Source: Flavobacterium hercynium (lineage in GTDB: Bacteria; Bacteroidota; Bacteroidia; Flavobacteriales; Flavobacteriaceae). From it: DNA of 64,000 bases. Below, piece after piece: positions 27,137-36,243 of the stretch. Position 1 is the stretch's first letter, and each line of letters starts with the position of its first letter. The notes under the pieces are model-generated. The model searched no databases. It saw nothing but the letters and a program-made list of their open reading frames with translations, and was not told the DNA's origin. The stretch is from assembly GCF_002217285.1 (NCBI RefSeq), contig NZ_MUGW01000029.1, positions 1-64,000 on the forward strand. The letters are read 5' to 3'. A program made the translations under genes and the position numbers.

Positions 27137-27895
27137 TTGATACTTAACTTAAAAAATACATTTGAAGATATAGGAAACGCAACATTGTTTGCGAAGCAGT
27201 TTTTTAAGGAAGTTTTTGTACCTCCTTATGAAACAAAAGAGTTCCTGAAACAATGTTACTTCATTGGGTATAAATCATTACCGTTAGTAGCCATAACAGG
27301 TTTTATTATGGGATTAGTATTGACGCTTCAGTCAAGACCAACTTTAGTAAAATTTGGAGCTGAATCCTGGCTTCCGGGAATGGTGGCACTTTCGCTGATT
27401 CGTGAAATTGCGCCCGTGATAACAGCTCTAATCTGTGCCGGAAAAATATCTTCCGGAATTGGAGCAGAATTAGGCTCGATGAAAGTAACAGAACAAATTG
27501 ATGCCATGGAAGTTTCAGCAATCAATCCGTATAACTATTTGGTTGTAACACGTATACTGGCTTGTACCTTGATGGTTCCTATTTTGGTTTTCTTTGCAGA
27601 TGCTGTTGGAATTATTGGTGGATATATAGGAATCAATATTCATGGAGATGTTAATTTTTACAGGTATCTGACGCAAATTTTACAATCCTTAGAATTTTTA
27701 GATCTGTTTCCTGCAACCATAAAAACCTTCTTCTTTGGATTCTTTATCGGAATGATAGGATGTTACAAAGGTTTTAATGCCTCAAACGGAACAGAAAGTG
27801 TGGGAAAAGCGGCTAATTCCGCTGTTGTTACCGCTTCATTAACCATTTTTATAATCGACATGGTAGCTGTTCAAATAACCGATTTATTTTTTTAA
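27137..27895 (+). CDS. mlaE: MlaE-type ABC transporter permease
   Basis: The 252-residue integral membrane protein belongs to the MlaE/TrbB-like permease family (DUF140) and shows the usual FIMGLVLTLQ, LIREIAPVITALICAGKIS and GAELGSMKVTEQIDAMEV motifs. It appears to start with TTG: no ATG is available in frame upstream of conserved sequence, and the next ATG lies well inside the first helix. It is the membrane part of an MCE lipid importer or exporter, together with the ATPase one base downstream, the MCE protein and an AsmA-like protein. In Gram-negative bacteria such complexes move phospholipids between the two membranes; direction and lipid are not known here. Confidence 0.92.
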   Translation: MILNLKNTFEDIGNATLFAKQFFKEVFVPPYETKEFLKQCYFIGYKSLPLVAITGFIMGLVLTLQSRPTLVKFGAESWLPGMVALSLIREIAPVITALICAGKISSGIGAELGSMKVTEQIDAMEVSAINPYNYLVVTRILACTLMVPILVFFADAVGIIGGYIGINIHGDVNFYRYLTQILQSLEFLDLFPATIKTFFFGFFIGMIGCYKGFNASNGTESVGKAANSAVVTASLTIFIIDMVAVQITDLFF

Positions 27896-27896
27896 G

Positions 27897-28676
27897 ATGA
27901 TTAAAGAAGAAGAAAATATAGAAAAGGAATCTAAAGCCAAAAGCAAATCTCCCATCATTGAGATCAAGGACTTGCACAAAACATTTGGTCAGGATAATCA
28001 TGTTTTGAAAGGCGTAAATCTTACGGTTAACAAAGGCGAAGATTTAGTAATCCTAGGACGTTCCGGTTCAGGAAAATCAGTAACTATAAAATGTATTGTT
28101 GGCTTAATAGAACCGGACAAAGGAGAAATAAAAGTATTTGATCAAAATGTATTGCATTTACCTAAAAATGAGCTTAATGAAGTAAGAGTCAAAATTGGCT
28201 TTTTGTTTCAAAGTGGTGCTTTATACGATTCGATGTCCGTTAGAGAAAACCTGGTTTTTACGCTAAGAAAACACAAAAGAGAATTAAGCAGCGAAGAAGT
28301 TGAAACAGAAGTTTTAGAAGCACTGGATAATGTTGGTTTGAGTGATGCTATCGACAAAATGCCGTCTGAACTTTCCGGTGGTATGCGAAAAAGAATTGGC
28401 TTGGCACGTACCCTAATTCTAAAACCGGAAATTATTCTGTATGACGAACCAACCACAGGATTAGATACGATTACATCAAGAGAAATAAGTGAACTTATAC
28501 TCGACATAAAACACAAACGAAAAACGACATCGATCATTATAACACACGATATGGCTTGCGCTAAGCTCACAGCAGATCGCATTATGGTTTTAAAAGAAGG
28601 TGTTATACAAGCAGAAGGAACATACGAAGAATTAGAAAAAAGCGAAGACGAATGGGTGCGCTCTTTTTTTGAATAA
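27897..28676 (+). CDS. mlaF: MlaF-type ABC transporter ATP-binding protein
   Basis: The 259-residue ATPase has Walker A GRSGSGKS near residue 53, Q-loop FLFQSGALYDSM, signature LSGGMRKRIGLAR, Walker B ILYDEPTTGLD and the H-loop IITHDM. The QSGALYDSMSVREN stretch is the hallmark of MlaF-like rather than drug-export ATPases. It starts one base after the permease stop codon, so it is translationally linked. A short acidic-basic N-terminal extension (about 20 residues) precedes the ABC domain. It would energise lipid transport by the MlaE permease and the MCE protein encoded next. Confidence 0.93.
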   Translation: MIKEEENIEKESKAKSKSPIIEIKDLHKTFGQDNHVLKGVNLTVNKGEDLVILGRSGSGKSVTIKCIVGLIEPDKGEIKVFDQNVLHLPKNELNEVRVKIGFLFQSGALYDSMSVRENLVFTLRKHKRELSSEEVETEVLEALDNVGLSDAIDKMPSELSGGMRKRIGLARTLILKPEIILYDEPTTGLDTITSREISELILDIKHKRKTTSIIITHDMACAKLTADRIMVLKEGVIQAEGTYEELEKSEDEWVRSFFE

Positions 28677-28696
28677 AATTAAAAAATATAGAAATC

Positions 28697-29527
28697 ATGG
28701 AGAAGCAATCTGGAAAAACTTGGAAATTAGGAATGTTTGTATCAATAGGATTATTGCTTTTTATAATGGCAATTTATTTTATCGGAAAGCAAAAAAACCT
28801 GTTTGGATCCACCTTCAGAATTACATCAAACTTTAAAACCGTAAGCGGATTAGAGATAGGAAATAATGTTCGTTTTTCAGGAATTAACATCGGAACGATC
28901 GACGAAATCAGATTAGTAAACGATTCCTCAGTAGTTGTGGGAATGGTTATTAAAGATGATGTACGTGAATTCATTAAAACAGATGCCAGCGCAAGTATAG
29001 GATCTGATGGTTTAATGGGTGATAAAGTTTTAACCATTTCTCCGGGTGCAAATTCAAAAACTGTTGTGGAAAACAACGGGAAAATCGCTTCTGTAAATGG
29101 TATAGAAATGAATGACATCATGAAAAGCGTTAAGAAAAGCGTAGACAATGTTGGTGTTATTTCGAGTGAGCTGGCGATTTTTAGTCACAGTATGAATAAC
29201 GGAAAAGGAGCTTTGGCACGATTAGTCAGCGATGATAAAATGGCAAACAGCGTTTCGAACACCTTAAATAATTTAGAATCCGGAACAAAAGGTTTTAGTC
29301 AAAATATGGAAGCTGCCAAAAGCAATTTCCTTTTGAGAGGCTACTACAAGAAAAAAGAAAAGGAAAAAGCTAAAAAACAGGAAGAAATAAAAGAGAAAAA
29401 AGAAGAGCAGCAGGAAAAAGCAGCTAAAGAAAAAGAAGAAAAACTGAAACAGGAAGAAAAACAAAAGGAAGAAAAAAAGAAAGAAGAAGAGGCTAAAAAA
29501 GCCGAAGCCGAAAAAGCGAAAAAATAA
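28697..29527 (+). CDS. mlaD: MCE domain protein (MlaD-like) with charged coiled tail
   Basis: The 276-residue protein has one N-terminal membrane anchor (LGMFVSIGLLLFIMAIYFIG, residues 11-30), then an MCE domain (about 38-120: TSNFKTVSGLEIGNNVRFSG, later SDGLMGDKVLTISPG). After a helical region it ends with about 60 residues composed almost only of Lys, Glu, Ala and Gln, a continuous charged helix unusual in length for MlaD. The MCE domain should form a hexameric lipid-conducting ring on the periplasmic side of the MlaFE complex. The tail may project toward the outer membrane or bind a partner; that is inference. Confidence 0.9.
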   Translation: MEKQSGKTWKLGMFVSIGLLLFIMAIYFIGKQKNLFGSTFRITSNFKTVSGLEIGNNVRFSGINIGTIDEIRLVNDSSVVVGMVIKDDVREFIKTDASASIGSDGLMGDKVLTISPGANSKTVVENNGKIASVNGIEMNDIMKSVKKSVDNVGVISSELAIFSHSMNNGKGALARLVSDDKMANSVSNTLNNLESGTKGFSQNMEAAKSNFLLRGYYKKKEKEKAKKQEEIKEKKEEQQEKAAKEKEEKLKQEEKQKEEKKKEEEAKKAEAEKAKK

Positions 29528-29542
29528 TCAAAATTGATCTGA

Positions 29543-32362
29543 ATGAATAGTTCCTTCAAAAATATAGCCTTAAAAACAGTTAAAGTAATCGGAATAACAA
29601 TAGCATCTATCTTATTGTTGCTCTTTTTGATTCCCTTACTTTTTCCGGGTCAAGTAGCCTCTGAAGTCAAAAAAATTGCGAACCAGCGTCTGGATACTAA
29701 AATGGATTTTTCGAAATCGAAACTTTCCTTTTTTACCCATTTCCCTTCGTTAACAGTTTCATTAGATGATTTGTCGCTTACTGGCTCTGCACCTTTTAGT
29801 AACGATACGTTACTGAAAGCGGAGCAGGTTGCTTTTGGAATAAACTTAAAAAGACTGATTTTTGACAATGAAGTAAAAATTAATAAACTATACGTTTCCA
29901 AAGCATTCATTAATGTAATGGTCAACCAAAAAGGACAGGCCAATTACAACATATATATATCACCTGATGATAAAAAAGTAGCCGATACTACAGAAGAAGG
30001 AACCGCAATAAAACTAGAACGAATAGATTTTGAAGATTGTCACGTGAAATACAACGATCGTTCTGCCAAAGTTCTGGTAGATGCCAAAGGTTTTAATTAT
30101 ATTGGAAAAGGAAACTTAAGCGAAGACATTTTTGATTTAAGTACAGATGCGCAAATAGATGCCATCGATTTCTATTACGACAGAACAGCCTATCTGAGGA
30201 AAAAAGAAATACATGCCGATTTAATTACACGAATAAATACCAATGCACTTTCCTTCATTCTGCAAAAAAACGAATTGCAAATCAATAAACTGCCTCTAAC
30301 GTTTACTGGTTTGTTTACTATTTTAAGAGACGGTTATAAAATTAATATAGAAGCAGCATCCAAAAATACCACTTTAAAAGACTTATTTTCAGTAATGCCT
30401 CCGGAATATTTAACCTGGATGAACGAAACCGAAATTTCCGGTAAAAGTGATTTGCTTTTTACCTTCAAAGGAGATTATAACGTTTCTAAAAATCAAAAAC
30501 CGGATTTGGCTTTTAATCTAAAGATCAATGATGGCGCCATAAATTATCAAAATGCTCCCGCTCCGTTAACAGATTTTAAAATGGATCTGAATGCGATTAT
30601 GCCTTCACTTGATATCGAAAAATTATTGATAAACTTAAGAAAATTAAATTTTAAAGTAGGTGAAAAAGACTTTTTCAATGCCCACCTGCGCAGCAAAGGA
30701 TTTACCGAAATGGATGTTGATGCTGCTATAAAAGGGAATCTTGATCTCGCTACTATTGATGCTGCTTTGGGATTAACGAGCCTTGAACTTAAAGGACTTT
30801 TAAGAACAGACATAAAAGCAAAAGGAACTTTTAGTACATCTAAAAAATTGTTTCCTAAAACTATTGGCGGCATTTCATTGCGAAACGGCTGGCTAAAAAC
30901 CGATTCCTATCCTAACCCTATTACCAATATTACCTTAGTTGCCAATGTTCTGAATAAAGCCGGAACTTTTGAGGATCTGATCATAGCCGTTGCGCCTGCT
31001 TCTTTTTCTTTTGAAGGAAATCCGGTGTATGTAAATGCAACACTTTCTGATTTTAGTGATCTGGCATACAATGCAAAAATTAAAGGAGAATTAAATGTTG
31101 GACGTATTTATCAGGTCTTCTCCCAAAAAGGAGTCGATGTTACCGGATATGCAAAAGCAGATTTGGCATTAAAAGGAAAACAAAGTTATGCCACAAAAGG
31201 ACAATATGAAAAACTGGACAACAGAGGAACTATTTTACTTAAAAACATAAAAGCAACCTCTGAGCTTTTCCCTAAAGCGTTTTACATCAAAGAAGGAAAC
31301 TTTCGTTTTCAGAACGAAAAAATGTGGTTCGAAAAATTCAACGCTTCCTACGGAAAATCAGATTTTGCCATTAATGGTTATTTGCTAAATACTATTAATT
31401 ACTTTTTAGAATCGCATGGCACGCTAAGCGGTGATTTTAAAATGAAATCTAAACTTATTAATGTAGATGAATTCATGGCGCTTGAAAAAGGCGAAAATAC
31501 AGATCGTAATACAGAAGTAGCTTATGCTAAAGAAGACCATCCAAAAATGAGCGGTGTGGTTATTATTCCAAAAAACTTAAATGTAGCGCTTAATACAGAT
31601 GTTGACAAAGTAGAATACAACGGATTAGTACTAAATAAACTAACAGGAAAAATAGGTATCACAAAAGGGAACTTTTACTTAGAAAAATCGACCTTCAATA
31701 TTATCGACTGTATTGTTGGTATCGACGCTAATTATAAAGACGAATCACCGACAATGGCAAACTTCGATGCGCATTTTACAGCAAAAGATTTTAGTGTACA
31801 AAGAGCGTATAAAGAAATTCCAATGTTTCATGAATTGGTAACAGCAGCAGAAAAAGCGCAGGGAATTATTAGTATTGACTACAAAGTAAAAGGCGATTTA
31901 AACGGTAATATGAGTCCAATTTATCCATCATTAGAAGGAGAAGGAATTATAAACTTGCGAGATGTAAAAGTAAAAGGCTTGAAACTTCTGGACGGAATAA
32001 GTTCTAAAACAGGACAAAACGGACTAAATAATCCCGATATGAAAGGGATTGAGATTAAATCAGTCATAGATAATAACTTAATTCACATAGAACCTTTTAC
32101 CTTTACAGTAGCCGGCTTTAAACCTACCATAAAGGGAACAACCAGTTTCGATGGCTTATTAGATTTGCGTATGCGACTAGGACTTCCCCTATTTGGAATC
32201 ATCGGTTTTCCCATTGTTATTACAGGAACACATGAAGATCCAAAAATTAAAATCTTTAGTAAAACAGGACAAGAAATCAAACCTGCACTTTACGATGAAA
32301 AAAACAATAAAGTCATTAGAAAAGAAAGAGTAAAGAAAGCAAAGTCTAATTCAAAAAAATAA
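29543..32362 (+). CDS. AsmA-like protein, probable lipid transport bridge
   Basis: The 939-residue protein has one N-terminal membrane segment (TIASILLLLFLIPLLFPG, residues 20-37), followed by the AsmA signature region (ANQRLDTKMDFSKSKLSFF, then FPSLTVSLDDLSLTG) and a long series of beta strands ending with the conserved AsmA C-terminal block (KGTTSFDGLLDLRMRLGLP). AsmA/TamB-like proteins form long hydrophobic grooves that carry phospholipids across the periplasm. It starts 15 bases after the MCE gene, so it belongs to the same operon; this direct pairing of an MCE complex with an AsmA bridge makes functional sense, but the partnership itself is inferred from gene order. Confidence 0.88.
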   Translation: MNSSFKNIALKTVKVIGITIASILLLLFLIPLLFPGQVASEVKKIANQRLDTKMDFSKSKLSFFTHFPSLTVSLDDLSLTGSAPFSNDTLLKAEQVAFGINLKRLIFDNEVKINKLYVSKAFINVMVNQKGQANYNIYISPDDKKVADTTEEGTAIKLERIDFEDCHVKYNDRSAKVLVDAKGFNYIGKGNLSEDIFDLSTDAQIDAIDFYYDRTAYLRKKEIHADLITRINTNALSFILQKNELQINKLPLTFTGLFTILRDGYKINIEAASKNTTLKDLFSVMPPEYLTWMNETEISGKSDLLFTFKGDYNVSKNQKPDLAFNLKINDGAINYQNAPAPLTDFKMDLNAIMPSLDIEKLLINLRKLNFKVGEKDFFNAHLRSKGFTEMDVDAAIKGNLDLATIDAALGLTSLELKGLLRTDIKAKGTFSTSKKLFPKTIGGISLRNGWLKTDSYPNPITNITLVANVLNKAGTFEDLIIAVAPASFSFEGNPVYVNATLSDFSDLAYNAKIKGELNVGRIYQVFSQKGVDVTGYAKADLALKGKQSYATKGQYEKLDNRGTILLKNIKATSELFPKAFYIKEGNFRFQNEKMWFEKFNASYGKSDFAINGYLLNTINYFLESHGTLSGDFKMKSKLINVDEFMALEKGENTDRNTEVAYAKEDHPKMSGVVIIPKNLNVALNTDVDKVEYNGLVLNKLTGKIGITKGNFYLEKSTFNIIDCIVGIDANYKDESPTMANFDAHFTAKDFSVQRAYKEIPMFHELVTAAEKAQGIISIDYKVKGDLNGNMSPIYPSLEGEGIINLRDVKVKGLKLLDGISSKTGQNGLNNPDMKGIEIKSVIDNNLIHIEPFTFTVAGFKPTIKGTTSFDGLLDLRMRLGLPLFGIIGFPIVITGTHEDPKIKIFSKTGQEIKPALYDEKNNKVIRKERVKKAKSNSKK

Positions 32363-32399
32363 CAGTCAAAAGCACTATGAATTAAACAATCCAAATATA

Positions 32400-32475
32400 T
32401 ATCACGTTCGAATTGCAGAAGCGCATTAGTAATGCGAGCGTCCCGATAGAACCCTAAACAAAAATGCGCATCCAA
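32400..32475. repeat. Palindromic intergenic element
   Basis: GCGCATTAGTAATGCG gives a short hairpin (CGCATT with AATGCG), followed by AGCGTCCCGATAGAACCC. The style is that of dispersed flavobacterial REP-like elements; I know no function. It separates the lipid transport operon from the next gene. Confidence 0.35.
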
Positions 32476-32489
32476 AATATCACTAAAAA

Positions 32490-33692
32490 ATGAAACTACG
32501 TTCAACAGAAACTTTTTGGCCATTAAAGAATGCACTGGAAATGAGCTATCCCTCATTAGATTCAGATAAAGATACTGAAATACTAATAATTGGAGGTGGA
32601 ATAACCGGAGCCTTAATCGCTTACAAACTCATTAACGAAGGGAAAAAAGTAATAATGGTAGATCGTCGTGATATTGCAAACGGAAGTACTGCTGCAAGCA
32701 CGGCTTTGTTACAATATGAAATAGACGTACCACTACATGAACTTATAAAATTAAGAGGTGTAGAATGTGCTGTTGACAGTTACAATAATGGAAAAAAAGC
32801 AATTTTTGATCTCAGAATAATCGCTGACAGCATCAAAAGCAACTGCCAGTTTGAGTTTAAAAAAAGTATTTATTTCTGCTCTTTAAAAAAAGATCTCACC
32901 TTTCTAAAAAACGAATACAAATGCAGAAAAGACCATGACTTCGATGTAAGCTGGCTGGAACGGTGGGATTTAGAAAAATTGGGACTAAATGCTTTAGCAG
33001 CCATAGAATCTAAAACTGCAGCCGTTGTCGATCCGTATCGATTGGCTCAGGACATCATACGCTATTGTCAGGGCAAAGGCATGAAAGTTTTTGACAGAAC
33101 AGACATTGCTGCTGTTCAAAGCCATAAAGGCGGAAGACTTATTGCCACTACCGAAAACAAATGTAAAATTACGGCCGACCATGTTATTCATTGCAGCGGA
33201 TATGAAAGTGTTGAAACCATTAAAGAAAAAATTGTAGATCTAAAAAGTACTTTTGTTATAGCATCAGAAAGTATTCCTGATTTACCTAAGTCCTTCAAGA
33301 GAGCTATTTTCTGGGATACTTCTACACCCTATTTATACTACCGTGCAACATCAGATAACCGTATAATCGTAGGTGGTGGTGACGAAGAATTTATAGATGC
33401 TAAAAAGCGAGATAAACTTTTACCAAGAAAGGAACTTTTTTTAATGAAAAAATTTCAAAAAAAATTCCCGGGCATCAGTTTCAAAATCGATTATTCCTGG
33501 GCAGGAACTTTTGGGGAAACCAAAGACGGATTGCCTTACTTTGGAAAACCTGATTCACACAAAAACGAACATTATGTTTTAGGCTTTGGAGGAAACGGAA
33601 TCACGTTTAGTACAATGGCGCTAAATTCTATTATGGATTCTATCAATCATAAAAAGAATAAAGATCTGGAATATTATAAATTTGGAAGATAA
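32490..33692 (+). CDS. FAD-dependent oxidoreductase (DAO family)
   Basis: The 400-residue protein has an FAD-binding Rossmann motif IIGGGITGALIAYKL near residue 32, the acidic-end strand VIMVDRRDIANGSTAAST, and the C-terminal DAO block YSWAGTFGETKDGLPYFGKP with GFGGNGITFS. This is the glycine/D-amino-acid oxidase group (DAO); members oxidise amines or amino acids, and some demethylate or dehydrogenate other substrates. The first 30 residues are an N-terminal extension (LRSTETFWPLKNAL), also seen in related flavobacterial proteins. It stands alone, closed by a very long inverted repeat terminator. The substrate is not identifiable. Confidence 0.88.
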   Translation: MKLRSTETFWPLKNALEMSYPSLDSDKDTEILIIGGGITGALIAYKLINEGKKVIMVDRRDIANGSTAASTALLQYEIDVPLHELIKLRGVECAVDSYNNGKKAIFDLRIIADSIKSNCQFEFKKSIYFCSLKKDLTFLKNEYKCRKDHDFDVSWLERWDLEKLGLNALAAIESKTAAVVDPYRLAQDIIRYCQGKGMKVFDRTDIAAVQSHKGGRLIATTENKCKITADHVIHCSGYESVETIKEKIVDLKSTFVIASESIPDLPKSFKRAIFWDTSTPYLYYRATSDNRIIVGGGDEEFIDAKKRDKLLPRKELFLMKKFQKKFPGISFKIDYSWAGTFGETKDGLPYFGKPDSHKNEHYVLGFGGNGITFSTMALNSIMDSINHKKNKDLEYYKFGR

Positions 33693-33788
33693 TTTTTTTT
33701 TGAGGTTCAAAGGATTTAAGGAACAAAGGTTCAGAGGTCTAATACTTTGTCCCTTTGAACCTTTGCAACTTTGAACCTCAAAAAAAAA
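33693..33788. terminator. Long bidirectional hairpin built from GGTTCAAAGG units
   Basis: TTTTTTGAGGTTCAAAGG is mirrored by CTTTGAACCTCAAAAAA, with further AAAGGTTCA and TGAACCTTT units inside, so the whole 96 bases can fold into one hairpin with T and A runs outside. It lies between convergent genes. The same CTTTGAACC units recur at about 47600. Confidence 0.75.
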
Positions 33789-34739
33789 CTAAACTTTCAA
33801 TTCCATCTGAATATTGCATCTTTTATAAGGAGTTGCCAAACCTGTAATTTTCTCAAAACCCATCTTATAGTATAAATTAATTGCCGGTTTCAAAATAGTA
33901 TTACTTTCCAGATAGATTTTTTTTGCTCCCAATTCTCTTGCAGTTTCTATAATCGCCTGACCCAAAAGCCATCCAATACTTTTTCCCTGAGCTTTTGGAG
34001 AAACCGCCATTTTAGCCATTTCAAAATCAAAAGCGCTGTTATGCATTTTTATCAAGGCGCAAACTCCCACAGGCTCATTTTGATATAGCGCAACTAAAAT
34101 CTTACCGCCTTTATCCAGAATATATTCCTTCGGATTATCGAGCGCTTTGTAATCTGTTTCTTCCATTTCAAAATACTTTGAAATCCATTCCTCATTTAGA
34201 TTTTTAAAAGCATCTTTATATTTAGGTTCATAAGCAACAATTTTAACCTCCTGACCTTCACGTAGTTTTTTCTCTTCCATTACTCTCTTGTATAATGATT
34301 TTTGTTCTAATAAAAATTCCCATTCCTCCAGCGCTGCCCACAAATTATGGTTCGATTCTCCAATCAATGATTCTACAGCCGCTTCAACATCCAGCCATTG
34401 CAGTTTAAGTTCTTCTGTAAGCGACAAACCTTTCTCGGTCATAATCACCACATTTCTGCGCTTGTCAGGAGATTTCAAATTGTCCTGAACCAAACCCGCG
34501 CTAATCATTTCCTGAATAATTTTGCTCACCGATGGCTGCGAATGACCAATTTCATTAGCAATTTCTGTAATCGTAATTTCCCGTTCATTAGCCAGCGTAA
34601 TAAAAACCGGAAACCATTTGGGCATAAATTCTATACCATACAAATTATAAATTTTAGCCGCATCGTCTGTCATGCGAGCCGTCATCAAACGCAATCGGCT
34701 TCCTAAAGCCACTTTGCCTACTCTATCGAAAAAATCCAT
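33789..34739 (-). CDS. MarR-GNAT fusion regulator/acetyltransferase
   Basis: About 316 residues from the ATG at 34739 (MDFFDRVGKVALGSR); earlier in-frame ATGs read through the promoter. Residues 1-150 form a MarR winged helix (EREITITEIANEIGHSQPSV for the recognition part, then SPDKRRNVVIMTEKG for the wing). Residues 165-316 form a GNAT acetyltransferase (AVSPKAQGKSIGWLLGQAII for acetyl-CoA binding, NLYYKMGFEKI near the end). This architecture is a known combined HTH/GNAT family. The 14-base palindrome CATAACTAGTTATG right after its -7 box points to autorepression. Substrate and ligand are unknown. Confidence 0.9.
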   Translation of the reverse strand: MDFFDRVGKVALGSRLRLMTARMTDDAAKIYNLYGIEFMPKWFPVFITLANEREITITEIANEIGHSQPSVSKIIQEMISAGLVQDNLKSPDKRRNVVIMTEKGLSLTEELKLQWLDVEAAVESLIGESNHNLWAALEEWEFLLEQKSLYKRVMEEKKLREGQEVKIVAYEPKYKDAFKNLNEEWISKYFEMEETDYKALDNPKEYILDKGGKILVALYQNEPVGVCALIKMHNSAFDFEMAKMAVSPKAQGKSIGWLLGQAIIETARELGAKKIYLESNTILKPAINLYYKMGFEKITGLATPYKRCNIQMELKV

Positions 34740-34753
34740 ATCATAATTAATTA

Positions 34754-34767
34754 CATAACTAGTTATG
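34754..34767. promoter_or_regulatory. 14-base perfect palindrome, probable MarR operator
   Basis: CATAACTAGTTATG is perfectly symmetrical and directly follows the -7 box on the - strand, 15 bases upstream of the MarR-GNAT start codon. A bound repressor would cover the start of transcription. Confidence 0.65.
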
Positions 34768-34775
34768 CAAATATA
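34768..34775 (-). promoter_or_regulatory. -7 box of the MarR-GNAT gene
   Basis: On the - strand this reads TATATTTG, an exact TAnnTTTG match. Confidence 0.55.
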
Positions 34776-34897
34776 TAAAATTTCTATTTCCATCCAAATA
34801 AAGTAGCAATTTAGTTTTATAAGAAGCTGAAAAAGAGCCAAAGGCAGGCAGATATTGAAATCCTTAATTTTAATCAGGCATTATGAACAAGCAGAAA

Positions 34898-34928
34898 TTA
34901 AAAAAGGCGCACATATACTGTGCACCTT
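34898..34928 (-). terminator. Terminator of the AraC gene
   Basis: On the - strand AAGGTGCACA and TGTGCGCCTT form a ten-base stem with one mismatch, followed by a T run. Confidence 0.75.
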
Positions 34929-35015
34929 AGTGAAAAAAATCATTGCTCTGTTTTTTTCAGACATTCGTTTTTATATAATTATCAGAGAATTATTAAAAAA
35001 CCAAGTCCATATATA

Positions 35016-36029
35016 TCAAGCTGTAATAGCTAACGGATTTAAATTAAACTTGTATTCCTTTGGACTGCATTTAAACTTTTCTTTAAAGATTTTAGAAAAA
35101 TAACTTCTGCTTGTAAAACCAATGCAGTACACAATTTCAGAAATATTTAAGTCAGATGTTCTAATCAGAATTTCTGCTTTTAAAACACGCATGTGCGTAA
35201 TGTAATCATTTACCGTACGGTTGTGAATCATCTTAAAACCTTCCTGTAATTTATTTGGAGACAATCCCGATTTTTTGCTCAATGATTTTATTGTAAAAGG
35301 CTCTTCAGGGTTTGATTTAATAGCTTCTGAAAGTTCTTTTATCTCTTCCATTTCTCTTAGAGTCAGACAATTCAAATCTTTTGTAGCAGCTGCCATATCA
35401 TCAGAATGCTGCTGAATCTCCATTGCCAGGATAATTCTCAAAATTCCTTCCTTCAATAAATTTCTAACAATTCCATTTTGCGTTACAGCATTAAGCTGCT
35501 CAATTTTCTCAGCAATTCTCAAATTATAAGAACCGATATAAAAGAAGTCTTCTGTTTTTCCTTCAAAAAAAGTTTCACGAACACTTTCATTCAGCGAATG
35601 AGTGCCGGCAACTTGAGTTCCCACAATAATTAAAGTAAATTTTGTTTTGGTTTCCTTTTCGAAAAATAAAACATTCTCTTCATTTTGTTTAGACGAAAGA
35701 ATAGCAGTCTGAAAAGTTTTCAGCTTTCTCTCCTCGCCTCGTAAACCAAAACTATGCGACAAATTTCCCTTAGAACAATAAGCAAAATAAACCGGAGACG
35801 ATTTTTGATTCATTACATTAAGTCTCACATCAGATGCAAAAGTCATATCAAACTGCACGTATGAAATATCATCATTAAACGAAGCGCCAATAATAGATCC
35901 TTTAGCAAAACTGTTATTTACTTCTAAAGTATATTCATCTAAATCAAAAAGAACTTTACCTCCTACATTCAAAGCCAATTCTTCAAATATATTTTTAATT
36001 TTATCTGTATGTATACTAACTATTTTCAT
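35016..36029 (-). CDS. AraC family transcriptional regulator
   Basis: The 337-residue protein has a 200-residue N-terminal region of unknown ligand and a C-terminal AraC double helix-turn-helix (EEPFTIKSLSKKSGLSPNKL, then LNISEIVYCIGFTSRSYFSK). A mid-protein patch, SYVQFDMTFASDVRLNVMNQ, is beta-rich as in many Bacteroidota AraC sensors. It is transcribed alone on the - strand, between a terminator at 34898 and a 200-base gap shared with a divergent DNA glycosylase gene. No target is evident from position; the divergent gene is a DNA repair enzyme and an unlikely partner. Confidence 0.9.
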   Translation of the reverse strand: MKIVSIHTDKIKNIFEELALNVGGKVLFDLDEYTLEVNNSFAKGSIIGASFNDDISYVQFDMTFASDVRLNVMNQKSSPVYFAYCSKGNLSHSFGLRGEERKLKTFQTAILSSKQNEENVLFFEKETKTKFTLIIVGTQVAGTHSLNESVRETFFEGKTEDFFYIGSYNLRIAEKIEQLNAVTQNGIVRNLLKEGILRIILAMEIQQHSDDMAAATKDLNCLTLREMEEIKELSEAIKSNPEEPFTIKSLSKKSGLSPNKLQEGFKMIHNRTVNDYITHMRVLKAEILIRTSDLNISEIVYCIGFTSRSYFSKIFKEKFKCSPKEYKFNLNPLAITA

Positions 36030-36243
36030 TTTGCCTGTATTTTAATTTTTCTTGCTTTACTTTTATAGACTTTAAAAAAGGAATCTCGTCGTGGGTAGCT
36101 TAATTCCTAAAAATCTATCATTCAAAGTTCGATTAAAGACAGACCAACAATGTTATATAATTTTTTCATTTTGTTTTATAATTCCTTCTAAATGATTATT
36201 TTAACAAAACAGTTTTTTTATATGCAAAAACAAAATAGTAAGT

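Noticed and set aside
29273..29464. Phe-rich frame on the - strand
   Set aside because: It is the antisense shadow of the Lys/Glu-rich tail of the MCE protein.
34855..35103. 82-residue frame on the + strand
   Set aside because: It runs through the AraC terminator and antisense to the AraC gene's end; it has no promoter and no family resemblance.
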